Assembly: GCF_003058195.1 (NCBI RefSeq) | Contig: NZ_QBUH01000004.1 | Location: 1 to 64,000 of the forward strand | DNA length: 64,000 bases | Direction of reading: 5' to 3' | Source of the DNA: Elizabethkingia sp. YR214 | Lineage (GTDB): Bacteria > Bacteroidota > Bacteroidia > Flavobacteriales > Weeksellaceae | Part shown: piece after piece, positions 1-7,955 of the stretch | How positions within the stretch are numbered: position 1 is the stretch's first letter | Layout: each line of letters begins with the position of its first letter | Program-made: the position numbers and the translations under genes | The notes under the pieces: generated by a model | What the model saw: the letters and a program-made list of their open reading frames with translations, nothing else | Told to the model about the DNA's origin: nothing | The model's database searches: none

Positions 1-1166
1 TTATTTTTAATATTATCATATTGTTTTAATAAAGCTGTTTTAGCTCGTTGAACATCCTGATCTGTATATTTAATTGTTGGTATCTTATCTAGTTCCGAAC
101 GCACCAAATTTTCCGTTGCCTTAATATCAGTATCATTTGGAATATTTGCTACAAAATACATGAATCCGGAATCACGTAATCGAAAATGATCAGTACTTAT
201 AGAGGCAATATTTTTTGTGTTTACCAGCGATTTATAAAGATATCCGGAGGGATCTGAAGTCAATATCTCGGACAATGCATCTAGTGCAGCATAATCTTTA
301 TCAGCATATGGAACCGTATGATAAACTGCCCCAAAGACCTTACTATCTCCTGCTCTTTTTAGCTCGACAAATCTTTCCCCATCCTGTGCTGGCTCTAATG
401 TATAGGTCTTATCCAAAACTCTTGTGGGCTTTGGTATAGATCCGAAGTATTGTCCTATATATTGCAAAAGTTTAGGCTCATTAAATTTTCCTGCAACTAC
501 TAATATGGCATTATCTGGCTGATAATATTTTTCATAAAACTTACGTAGCCTGTCTGCTTTTACTCTTTCAATATCTTCTTTACTTCCAATTGTGCTGTTC
601 CCATAGTTGTGCCACAGGTATGCAGCCGAAAGAATTCTCTCCCGTAAAACACCTTCCGGATTATTCTCTCCAATCTCAAATTCATTTCTTACTACAGAGA
701 ACTCTTTATCTAAATCTGATTGCAAAATTGTAGCATTAATCATCCTATCTGCTTCCATTTCTAATGCCCAGCGCAAGTTTTCTTCATTGAACGGAAATAC
801 TTCATAATAATTGGTCCTGTCATACCAGGTGGTTCCGTTAGCATTACCTCCTTTATCTGAAAGCATTTTCTTGATGTCTCCTAACTTTTTGGTACTCTTA
901 AAAAGCATATGTTCCAGAAGGTGAGCCATTCCTTTCTCTCCGTAACCCTCATGTTTGGAACCTACATTGTAGACTATATTAACGACAACATTACTTTGTG
1001 AAGCATCGGGAACCAGAAGAACTTTCATACCATTATTCATGGTATATTGTTTCACACCTTCAATATTTGAGACAAATTTTGGTGTTTGTTGTGCCTGTGC
1101 ATAAGTCACAACTGATCCTGAGACAGCAGTTGACAGTAGCATTGCCTTAAGTACAATTTTATTCAT
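1..1166 (-). CDS. M16 zinc peptidase, secreted (C-terminal part outside window)
   Basis: The reading frame starts at the ATG complementary to 1164-1166 and is still open at base 1, so about 388 N-terminal residues are visible. Residues 1-25 form a signal peptide ending near TYAQA. The inverted zinc motif HLLEH is at residues 82-86, within MAHLLEHMLF, so this half carries the catalytic HxxEH. The spacing and the following NANGTTWYDRTNYYE stretch are typical of insulinase/pitrilysin (M16) N-terminal domains. It probably degrades peptides in the periplasm or at the outer membrane. It is transcribed away from the TPR gene at 1671. Two further M16 genes lie at 3716 and 5075, so this is an M16-rich locus. 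The family call is secure; the substrate is unknown. Confidence 0.9.
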   Translation of the reverse strand, partial: MNKIVLKAMLLSTAVSGSVVTYAQAQQTPKFVSNIEGVKQYTMNNGMKVLLVPDASQSNVVVNIVYNVGSKHEGYGEKGMAHLLEHMLFKSTKKLGDIKKMLSDKGGNANGTTWYDRTNYYEVFPFNEENLRWALEMEADRMINATILQSDLDKEFSVVRNEFEIGENNPEGVLRERILSAAYLWHNYGNSTIGSKEDIERVKADRLRKFYEKYYQPDNAILVVAGKFNEPKLLQYIGQYFGSIPKPTRVLDKTYTLEPAQDGERFVELKRAGDSKVFGAVYHTVPYADKDYAALDALSEILTSDPSGYLYKSLVNTKNIASISTDHFRLRDSGFMYFVANIPNDTDIKATENLVRSELDKIPTIKYTDQDVQRAKTALLKQYDNIKN

Positions 1167-1670
1167 ATATTTTGTGGTTAATCATTATAGATATTAAGTA
1201 TTTCTTGCGGGGAAGAACTAAAAGACATGGTGCATAAATTATTTTGTTTTAATTGTATTTCGCATGACTAATAAGCTGAGGCAAATTTATTGAGGTGCCA
1301 TAGTTGTTTTTTTAAAAACAAGCTAACAATTTTTAATAGACTCGCTAACATTATCTAATAGACTTGCCTGAATTATCTGTGTTAAAATTGTTTTAACGAA
1401 ATAATAAATCATATTTGCTAATATTTAATTCAGGACTCAGTATTTTTAAATGAGAATAGCTGAATATAATAATGTTGCTGTTTTAAGCACGGTTCCTTCT
1501 AAACGAGGATTCAAACAGGGCAGATAAGCTTCTGAATAGGCAAGCCTTTCAGATATTTAAAGGTTTAAATCTTATGTAACAGATCGAAGAAAATAATACT
1601 AATTACTATATCAATATCTATTGAAGAGAAAAATATTTTATAATTTTAATAACTATAATTCGTGAAAAAT
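1167..1670. other. Divergent intergenic region with 21-bp direct repeat and a hairpin
   Basis: No convincing gene is present. The region separates the leftward M16 gene from the rightward TPR gene. A minus-strand TAAATTTG box (1282-1289) fits the Bacteroidetes -7 consensus and could serve the M16 gene. Two imperfect 21-bp direct repeats (CTAAC...AATAGACT) lie at 1323-1343 and 1344-1365. A bulged hairpin built on AGGC/GCCT lies at about 1534-1554. Confidence 0.5.
1323..1365. repeat. Two tandem 21-bp imperfect direct repeats, operator-like
   Basis: Both units begin CTAACA, and AATAGACT(C/T)G follows at the same offset. A period of 21 bp equals two helical turns, which would place two protein-binding sites on the same DNA face. 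The pair lies between divergent genes. The regulatory role is inferred. Confidence 0.45.
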
Positions 1671-3140
1671 ATGAAGCCTTATATACCCTTTTTTTTGTTG
1701 CTCTCTATTCTTTTTTATTCACAAAATTCTAATGAGCAGATCATCAAAGAGAAAATTAAGGAAATTTCTGCTTTACAGGCAACAAGCAAAACTGAGGAAA
1801 AAAGAATCATTTCATTATCTAATGAGCTTTATTATATTTCTAAAAGTGCAGGAAATAAAAGAGGTATGCTTATATCTCTGGAAAGTCAGGCAGTTATATA
1901 CATGAACAGAGGAGATGCTAATCAAACTTTAAAAGTTACAACTGAAGGGATTACTCTGGCGGAAGAATTAAAGAGTAACCCATGGAAGGCAAGATTTCTT
2001 CTTCTTAAAGCACAAGCTCTATTATTTGCTGGTGCTTATACTGATTCCCGTATTAATTTTTCAAAAGCGTATAAAATTACAGATTTAATAGATGATAAAA
2101 ATATTAGGCACCTGCTAAAATCAATAATTTATACAAATCTTATAAAGTATGCCGAATTTGAATATGACAGAACCGGAAAGAACATATATAAAGACTCTAT
2201 AGTATATTTTGCAAAAAAAAATTATGAGGAATCATTACAAATCTCAGAAAAAAAATATCCCCTAAAAAAAATCAGCGCTGGGGAGGCAGCAAGATTATTA
2301 GGGCAAGCATTTGTGGAGGATTCAAATTATATTGAAGGAGAAAAATACTTTAATATATCTGAGAAATTACTTAAAAATAGGGGTGACAACAGAGTACTGG
2401 CAGCATTATATAGTGGCAAGGGGCTATTGGAATTTGGAAAGGGAAATAATGAGAAGGCTTTGAACTACTACCAAATGGCTTTGGATTTGTCAAAGGATTT
2501 TCATTATACCGATCTTACCGTTGGGTTATATGAAAATCTTATACTACTTTATAAAAAAACAGGGGATACGAAACAGGAACTCTATTATATGGAAAAGAGC
2601 AAAGTTCTAAATGATAGTTTATCTAATATTCACAAAAATGCATTGATTACACAAGGTCGGGATGATATTCATTTGGCCAGAAAAGAACAACTCTCATATT
2701 ATAAGAATTGGACAATATTTCTGATAATTGGAATCATTTTTCTTGCTTGCCTAATTTCATATTATATCTATAGAAAGAATAAAAGCATAAAAAAGAATGT
2801 AGCTAATTATATAGAACTCTCCCCGGAAAAAATTGATATCCATGAGAATAAAATTGCGTTATTACTGGAGATGGCTAAAAGTAATGATAAACAATTTTTA
2901 GTTTTTTTTCAGGAAGTATTTTCAGATTTGTATAAAGAACTTTTAAAATTCGATCAGCTTACATCTGCAGATTTAGAAATGTGTGCTTATCTGAAACTGA
3001 ATATACAGACAAAAGAAATAGCGATGTATAAAAAGGTATCTATAGGGGCTGTAGATAACAGAAAATACCGCATAAGAAAAAAACTGAACCTGTTACCCGA
3101 GAGTGACCTGTATAAATGGATTAATACAATTAAATCATAA
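1671..3140 (+). CDS. TPR protein with one membrane helix and C-terminal helix-turn-helix
   Basis: A signal peptide or N-terminal anchor (MKPYIPFFLLLSILFYSQ) is followed by roughly 300 residues of helical TPR-like repeats. One strong transmembrane segment lies near residues 345-368 (FLIIGIIFLACLISYYIY). A cytoplasmic tail ends in a LuxR/GerE-like helix-turn-helix (about 430-485). This layout, with periplasmic TPRs, a single membrane span and a cytoplasmic DNA-binding domain, is common in Flavobacteriia one-component regulators. A GTG at 1662 would add three residues; I prefer the ATG at 1671 because the hydrophobic signal begins directly after it. The inferred role is to sense an envelope cue and regulate nearby genes. 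The target is unknown. Confidence 0.75.
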   Translation: MKPYIPFFLLLSILFYSQNSNEQIIKEKIKEISALQATSKTEEKRIISLSNELYYISKSAGNKRGMLISLESQAVIYMNRGDANQTLKVTTEGITLAEELKSNPWKARFLLLKAQALLFAGAYTDSRINFSKAYKITDLIDDKNIRHLLKSIIYTNLIKYAEFEYDRTGKNIYKDSIVYFAKKNYEESLQISEKKYPLKKISAGEAARLLGQAFVEDSNYIEGEKYFNISEKLLKNRGDNRVLAALYSGKGLLEFGKGNNEKALNYYQMALDLSKDFHYTDLTVGLYENLILLYKKTGDTKQELYYMEKSKVLNDSLSNIHKNALITQGRDDIHLARKEQLSYYKNWTIFLIIGIIFLACLISYYIYRKNKSIKKNVANYIELSPEKIDIHENKIALLLEMAKSNDKQFLVFFQEVFSDLYKELLKFDQLTSADLEMCAYLKLNIQTKEIAMYKKVSIGAVDNRKYRIRKKLNLLPESDLYKWINTIKS

Positions 3141-3667
3141 ACGTATGTAAATTGGTATATTCTGATTAGATAGAATTTTTTTTCTATAATATTTACTAAT
3201 AAGCATATTAAACCAGTATAGTTGCGGATAATTTTTAATATATTTAACTAACTGAAAATTATACCTCGAGTTAGGGAAAACGTGCGAACTATCAGGAGAT
3301 TAATCTTTAAAAACAAGGTTCAGCTCTTTTTCTGTAAAGATACTTTTCTAAAAGTTATTTTTACCCTCCATATTCTTGTCAAAATTAGCTTTTACATTTT
3401 TGTCCTTTCTCGTTTAAAATAAAAATAAGTGGATTCATATGTCCCTATCTTCATTTGTTAATGACAGGAATTGCATTAAAGAAAACAACAACGTCTCTTT
3501 ATTAAATTTAGAGAAGTAAATATTACAAAAACGAATCTAAGAATGAATCATCATTTGGTTAGGTTGTTTATTTTGTAATTTGTTGATTATCAACGATTGT
3601 TAGATATTGTTAGAGTGCTTATTATAAACTGTTATACTCATTTTTTTTAAGCCTTTAGTTTTTCAAA
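3141..3667. other. Intergenic region without a gene; carries the shared GAATCATCATTTG motif
   Basis: No coding frame is supportable in this AT-rich stretch. GAATCATCATTTG at 3545-3557 recurs upstream of the DUF4369-like gene copies (10106-10118 and 14946-14958), and its last nine bases are at 7571-7579. A short GTTGA/TCAAC palindrome follows at about 3578-3590. It may be a long leader or contain an alternative promoter for the M16 pair. Confidence 0.4.
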
Positions 3668-3675
3668 TAATTTTG
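3668..3675 (+). promoter_or_regulatory. Candidate -7 box TAATTTTG for the M16 pair
   Basis: The sequence matches the Bacteroidetes sigma-A -7 consensus TAnnTTTG and lies 40 bp upstream of the preferred start codon at 3716. No clear TTG -33 element is seen at the usual distance. Confidence 0.45.
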
Positions 3676-3715
3676 TCCGAGAATTTTAAAAATGGAAAGA
3701 AATAGAATTTCGCCA

Positions 3716-5023
3716 ATGAAGAAAATATTATTTTCAATTACAGTTTTCATCTCAGGACTGCATTTTTCACAACAAATTAAATTTGAAGAATATGATCTGC
3801 CAAATGGATTACATGTTATTCTTCACCAGGATAATACAGTACCTGTAGTTACAACAGGGGTAATGTATCATGTTGGTTCTAAAGATGAAGTCAGAGGAAG
3901 GACTGGTTTTGCACACTTTTTTGAACACCTCTTATTTGAAGGGACGCCAAATATAAAAAGGGGAGAATGGTTTAAAATTGTGGCTTCAAATGGTGGAGAT
4001 AATAATGCTTCAACCTCGAATGATATAACTTACTATTATGAAACTTTTCCATCTAATAATGAACGATTAGGGCTATGGATGGAAGCAGAGAGAATGTATA
4101 ATGCTGTGATTAATCAAGTAGGGGTAGATACTCAGAGGGATGTTGTAAAAGAAGAAAAAAGAGTGCGTTTTGATGGGCGACCTTATGGAAATCTATTGAT
4201 ATCTGTTTATAATCATCTTTTTTCCAAGCATCCATATTCCTGGGTACCAATTGGATCAATTGAAGATCTTAATTCTGCAAAATTAGAAGAATTTAAGGAC
4301 TTTTATGAAAAATACTATATTCCTAATAATGCCACTTTAGTGGTTGCAGGTGATATCAAACCGGAACAAACCAAAAAATGGATTGAAGAATACTATGGAG
4401 GAATTCCAAAAGGAATAGTATATCCCAAAAATTATCCTATGGAGGATCCTATTACCCATGAAAAAGAGGTGACTGTTGTTGATCCTAATATCCAGATTCC
4501 AGCTTACACTTTTGCATACAGAACACCAAATGGTAAAGAAAGAGACTCTTATATCATTGATATGCTTTTATCTTATCTCAGTATGGGGAGTTCATCAGTT
4601 TTATATCAAAAGTTAGTGGATAAGGAAAAAAAAGCGCTAAGTATTGATATTGCTAATACTGCCCATGAAGATTACGGCATACTTGCACTTTTTGTTTATC
4701 CAATGGGAGAGGTAACAAGAGCATCTTTACAGAGTGATATTGATGCAGAGATCAAAAAATTACAAACGACTTTAATTTCGCAGGAAGACTATGAAAAACT
4801 TCAAAACCAGTTTGAAACTCAGTTTATAAATGAAAACGCAAATCTGGAGGATATTGCGAAGACACTGGCAAAGAACCATATATTGAAAGGGAATACTAAT
4901 TTAATTAACACAGAAATTGATATCTACAGATCTGTTACCAGGGAAGATATTCAAAAAGCTGCTAAAAAATATCTGAATTCCAACCAAAGAGTAATCATTA
5001 ATTATATGCCTGAAAGAAAATAA
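3716..5023 (+). CDS. M16 zinc peptidase, catalytic subunit, secreted
   Basis: The start is taken at 3716 rather than 3692 because MKKILFSITVFISGLHFSQQ is a complete signal peptide, while the longer form puts charged residues in front of it. The inverted zinc site HFFEH is at residues 67-71, and the third metal ligand is in VVKEEKR (Glu146/147), at the spacing expected for M16. The protein has the usual two M16 halves (about 435 residues). The next gene, 51 bp downstream, is an M16 homologue without the zinc site, so the two probably form an active/inactive heterodimer like other bacterial M16B pairs. It acts in the periplasm or outer membrane. The substrate is not predictable from sequence. 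Confidence 0.92.
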   Translation: MKKILFSITVFISGLHFSQQIKFEEYDLPNGLHVILHQDNTVPVVTTGVMYHVGSKDEVRGRTGFAHFFEHLLFEGTPNIKRGEWFKIVASNGGDNNASTSNDITYYYETFPSNNERLGLWMEAERMYNAVINQVGVDTQRDVVKEEKRVRFDGRPYGNLLISVYNHLFSKHPYSWVPIGSIEDLNSAKLEEFKDFYEKYYIPNNATLVVAGDIKPEQTKKWIEEYYGGIPKGIVYPKNYPMEDPITHEKEVTVVDPNIQIPAYTFAYRTPNGKERDSYIIDMLLSYLSMGSSSVLYQKLVDKEKKALSIDIANTAHEDYGILALFVYPMGEVTRASLQSDIDAEIKKLQTTLISQEDYEKLQNQFETQFINENANLEDIAKTLAKNHILKGNTNLINTEIDIYRSVTREDIQKAAKKYLNSNQRVIINYMPERK

Positions 5024-5074
5024 TCTTAAAAGGCTATGGTTTTTAAAATGATTAAAGCAATCAATTATACACTA

Positions 5075-6472
5075 ATGAAAAAACAATTGACATATTTAGT
5101 AATAGTATTTTTGTTTTCAGGAACGTTTTCTGCACAAAAAAAAGGTACTAGTGCTATGCCTAAACCAGGACCAACACCCGTAGTTAACTTGGTTAAGCCA
5201 AAGGTATTCCATTTAAGCAATGGTCTTACAGTAATGGTTGTGGAAAATAGTAAATTACCAAGGGTAAGTTCTAACTTGTTGATATACAGGCCTCTTTTTT
5301 ATGAGGGGGCATTGAAAGGAATAAGAGATATTATAGCGAAACAGCTTAATAAAGGAACAACAAATAATACTAAAGAGCAGTTTAATAAAAAAATTGATTT
5401 CTTAGGTGCTAATCTTAGTTTTTCTGCTAACGGAGCCTCTGCAGGTTCTCTTTCAAAATATTTTCCGGAGGTTTTAGGTTTAATGGCTGATGCAATTATC
5501 CATCCAAAATTCTCTCAAGAAGAAATTCAAAACTCTAAAAATAGAACAATTGAGGGTTTAAAATCTGAAGAAAAAGACACCTCTTTAATTATGTCCAGGG
5601 TTTCTAATGCTGTGCAATATGGAAAAAATACCTCTAAAGGACAATTTGTAAGTGTGGAATCGGTTAATAAAATTCAGTTAACAGATGTTCAGAATCTCTA
5701 TAAAAAATATTATACCCCGGATCATGCCTGTTTAGTTATTGTTGGAGATGTAAAATATGAACAAATAAAACCTTTAGTGGAAAAGGTGTTTGATGGCTGG
5801 AAAAATTCAGATCCCATAGTTACAACTTTAGAGCGGGCTTCAAATGTGGCAAAAACCGAAATTAATCTTATCGATGTACCTTCTGCAGTACAATCGGTTA
5901 TTTCAGTAAATAATCTTATTACACTCAAAAAGCAGGATCATAATTATTTTCCGACTGTTATTATGAATTATATTTTAAGTATAAGGCTTAATATGAATCT
6001 CCGTGAGAAAAATGGATTTACTTATGGTGCCGGATCCAATTTAAACGTAGATAAATATTTTTCCAATTTTTCTGCTGAAGTAAGTGTAAGAAATGAAGTT
6101 ACTGATAAAGCGGTAAAGGAAATTATGCATGAGCTTAAAGCTATTGTTACTATAACGCCTGAGGAACTTGAGAATGCTAAAGTTTTGTTAAAAGGGGAAT
6201 TTATAAGGTCATTAGGAAATCCTAAAATGATAGCTGCTTATGCATTAGAGCAAAAGCTCCTTGATCTTCCTTCAGATTTCTATAGCAATTATCTGAAATC
6301 TATTGATAGAGTAACAATGACTGATATTTCTAATGTCATAAAATATACGATTAAGCCAGATCGAAGCCGGATTTTTGTTGTAGGGAAAGCCTCAGATATT
6401 TCAACAGGGCTTAAACAACTAGGTTACTCCGTCAAATATTTTGATAAAGAGGCTAATCCTGTAAACAAGTAA
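5075..6472 (+). CDS. M16 peptidase-like partner, catalytically inactive
   Basis: The start is set at 5075 because MKKQLTYLVIVFLFSGTFSA is a clean signal peptide; a frame-open ATG at 5045 and an upstream start at 5036 only add a poor leader. The fold is M16: residues around VFHLSNGLTVMVVENSKLPR and the C-terminal REKNGFTYGAGS motif are recognisable. Where HxxEH should stand the protein reads YEGALKGIRDIIAKQL, so all zinc ligands are gone. The C-terminal half keeps the R/Y motif (NLREKNGFTYG) that helps bind substrate in M16 partners. With the catalytic gene directly upstream, it is probably the non-catalytic half of a heterodimer. Confidence 0.88.
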   Translation: MKKQLTYLVIVFLFSGTFSAQKKGTSAMPKPGPTPVVNLVKPKVFHLSNGLTVMVVENSKLPRVSSNLLIYRPLFYEGALKGIRDIIAKQLNKGTTNNTKEQFNKKIDFLGANLSFSANGASAGSLSKYFPEVLGLMADAIIHPKFSQEEIQNSKNRTIEGLKSEEKDTSLIMSRVSNAVQYGKNTSKGQFVSVESVNKIQLTDVQNLYKKYYTPDHACLVIVGDVKYEQIKPLVEKVFDGWKNSDPIVTTLERASNVAKTEINLIDVPSAVQSVISVNNLITLKKQDHNYFPTVIMNYILSIRLNMNLREKNGFTYGAGSNLNVDKYFSNFSAEVSVRNEVTDKAVKEIMHELKAIVTITPEELENAKVLLKGEFIRSLGNPKMIAAYALEQKLLDLPSDFYSNYLKSIDRVTMTDISNVIKYTIKPDRSRIFVVGKASDISTGLKQLGYSVKYFDKEANPVNK

Positions 6473-6599
6473 TGGTGGACTGTGTATTTAACTTTAAATA
6501 TCAGTTTGGAAAAGTCTGTTTGACCAGAAAATATTATAGTCAGATATATGTTTTTATATACTGAAAATAAAAAAGGTCTACCAAACAAAATAATATAAA

Positions 6600-7361
6600 A
6601 TGAAAACAAACGAGTTGATTAAAAAGCTGTTATTGTTTTTCGCTGTTCTGCTATTTATGTGTGGGAAAAGTCAATTTACTTTTTCGGGAAAAATAATAAA
6701 TGATGAGGGACAAAAACAAAGTGAAGTACAAATACATAATATGAGAACAGGTTATTCTGTAATGAATGATTCAGATGGTAATTTTAGTATTGATGCCCTC
6801 CCCGGAGATGAAATAAGGTTAACTTCCAGTCGGTTTTTACGGACTAATATTGTATTAAAAGAAGGGCATTTTAAAAGTAAACAAACCATACAACTCAACC
6901 CTTTTGTAAAAGAAATTGCAGGAGTACAGCTCGATAAAAGATCCATGAAAGATAGAGTAGTGGTATTACAGAATAAAATAGGACTGCCCCCACCGCCTAA
7001 AAAGCCCCGGGAAGTCCCGCCACCTACTATGAAGCAGGTCGGTGCAATAAAATATTTGCGGAGTAATAGGAATCTCAATAATCTTTATAAAAACCTGTCT
7101 GGAGATGCCCGACGTATGCGATCCCTTTATCATTATGAAGATGCTGAAGAAAAGCTAGGTTGGATAAGAGAGAGTCTTGGCAACGATTTCTTTGAAGAAA
7201 ACAGCATACCAAGCGATCGACAAAAAGAATTTATACATTTTGTAATGGGAAAGGAAGAATTACATATTCCTATTAAAGAAAAAAATATTGATGCTGTAAA
7301 ATTTGCACTTTCCCGTTATGCACAAGATTTTATAAAATTAATTGAAAAGCATAATTCATAA
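6600..7361 (+). CDS. Secreted carboxypeptidase-regulatory-like domain protein
   Basis: A signal peptide (KKLLLFFAVLLFMCGKSQ) is followed by a CarboxypepD_reg-like beta-sandwich at about residues 27-95 (FSGKIINDEGQK, then DGNFSIDALPGDEI). A proline-rich linker at about 128-142 (PPPPKKPREVPPPT) follows, then a charged helical C-terminal domain of about 110 residues that I do not recognise. Proteins of this build are widespread in Bacteroidetes envelopes. The gene follows the M16 pair in the same direction with a 127-bp gap and may be co-transcribed. Its function is unknown. Confidence 0.7.
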   Translation: MKTNELIKKLLLFFAVLLFMCGKSQFTFSGKIINDEGQKQSEVQIHNMRTGYSVMNDSDGNFSIDALPGDEIRLTSSRFLRTNIVLKEGHFKSKQTIQLNPFVKEIAGVQLDKRSMKDRVVVLQNKIGLPPPPKKPREVPPPTMKQVGAIKYLRSNRNLNNLYKNLSGDARRMRSLYHYEDAEEKLGWIRESLGNDFFEENSIPSDRQKEFIHFVMGKEELHIPIKEKNIDAVKFALSRYAQDFIKLIEKHNS

Positions 7362-7741
7362 TAACCCTCTGTCATACTTCTATTTATTAGAATGTCGTAT
7401 TGAAGTACATCTGTTTTAAGGTAAAATATGTGATGTTGAGTAAAAGAGATATGAATTGGGAAACTTAAAATAAGAGTATAAGTGCTGTAAAGCAAGTCCA
7501 ACCCTAAATGACATTGCTATTCTTTGTAATGGGAATAGACATGTTAGCTGTAGTAATATAATATTTCAGGCATCATTTGTTAATAGGCAAACTCTATTTG
7601 GCTTGCCTATTAACAAAAATAATGAAACAAGTCTAATTTATAATTATGCTTTCTAAAAATTTTATATCCTAAGATTCTGGAATAATGATATCTGTACTAT
7701 GAAAAGGTATTATCTGAAAAAAAGCACAATAAAAAAAAGAG
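7362..7741. other. Leader/intergenic region before the first short-peptide gene
   Basis: No gene is seen. The region holds the CATCATTTG motif (7571-7579) directly abutting a perfect 12-bp stem hairpin, then about 125 bp up to the peptide start. A CTATTC/GAATAG hairpin lies upstream at about 7518-7545. Confidence 0.4.
7579..7614 (+). promoter_or_regulatory. Perfect 12-bp stem-loop upstream of the peptide/FISUMP cassette
   Basis: GTTAATAGGCAA at 7579-7590 pairs perfectly with TTGCCTATTAAC at 7603-7614 around a 12-nt loop. No T-tract follows on either strand, so it is unlikely to be an intrinsic terminator. It could be a 5'-end RNA hairpin or a dyad operator. Confidence 0.6.
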
Positions 7742-7939
7742 ATGAAAAAGAAATTAGCACACTTACAAGAAAGCTCCTTGAAGAAAGAGTATCTGCCTCC
7801 CAGCATTGAGGTGGATGTGATTGAACTGGAACAAGGAATAGCGGCGGGATCTGCAGTTGTAGTTCCTACAACTGTTAACGGAGATGTATCTCAAGAATGG
7901 GATACAGATACAGATACTACAGGAACATATAATTGGTAA
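7742..7939 (+). CDS. 65-residue peptide of the YxPPxIE...GIAAGSA family
   Basis: This small acidic protein has a basic N-terminus (MKKKLAHLQESSLKKE), the block YLPPSIEVDVIELEQGIAAG, then a Ser/Thr/Asp-rich tail ending in Trp. A second gene at 11089 shares Y-x-PP-x-IE, IE-x-E-x-GIAA-x-SA and TV(N/D)G, which shows selection at the protein level. It has no signal peptide or membrane segment. It lies 16 bp upstream of a FISUMP lipoprotein and is probably translated from the same mRNA. The GIAAGSA segment resembles a peptidase site of a leader peptide, but this is only a resemblance. The function is unknown. Confidence 0.7.
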   Translation: MKKKLAHLQESSLKKEYLPPSIEVDVIELEQGIAAGSAVVVPTTVNGDVSQEWDTDTDTTGTYNW

Positions 7940-7955
7940 TTAAAAAGCAGTATTA

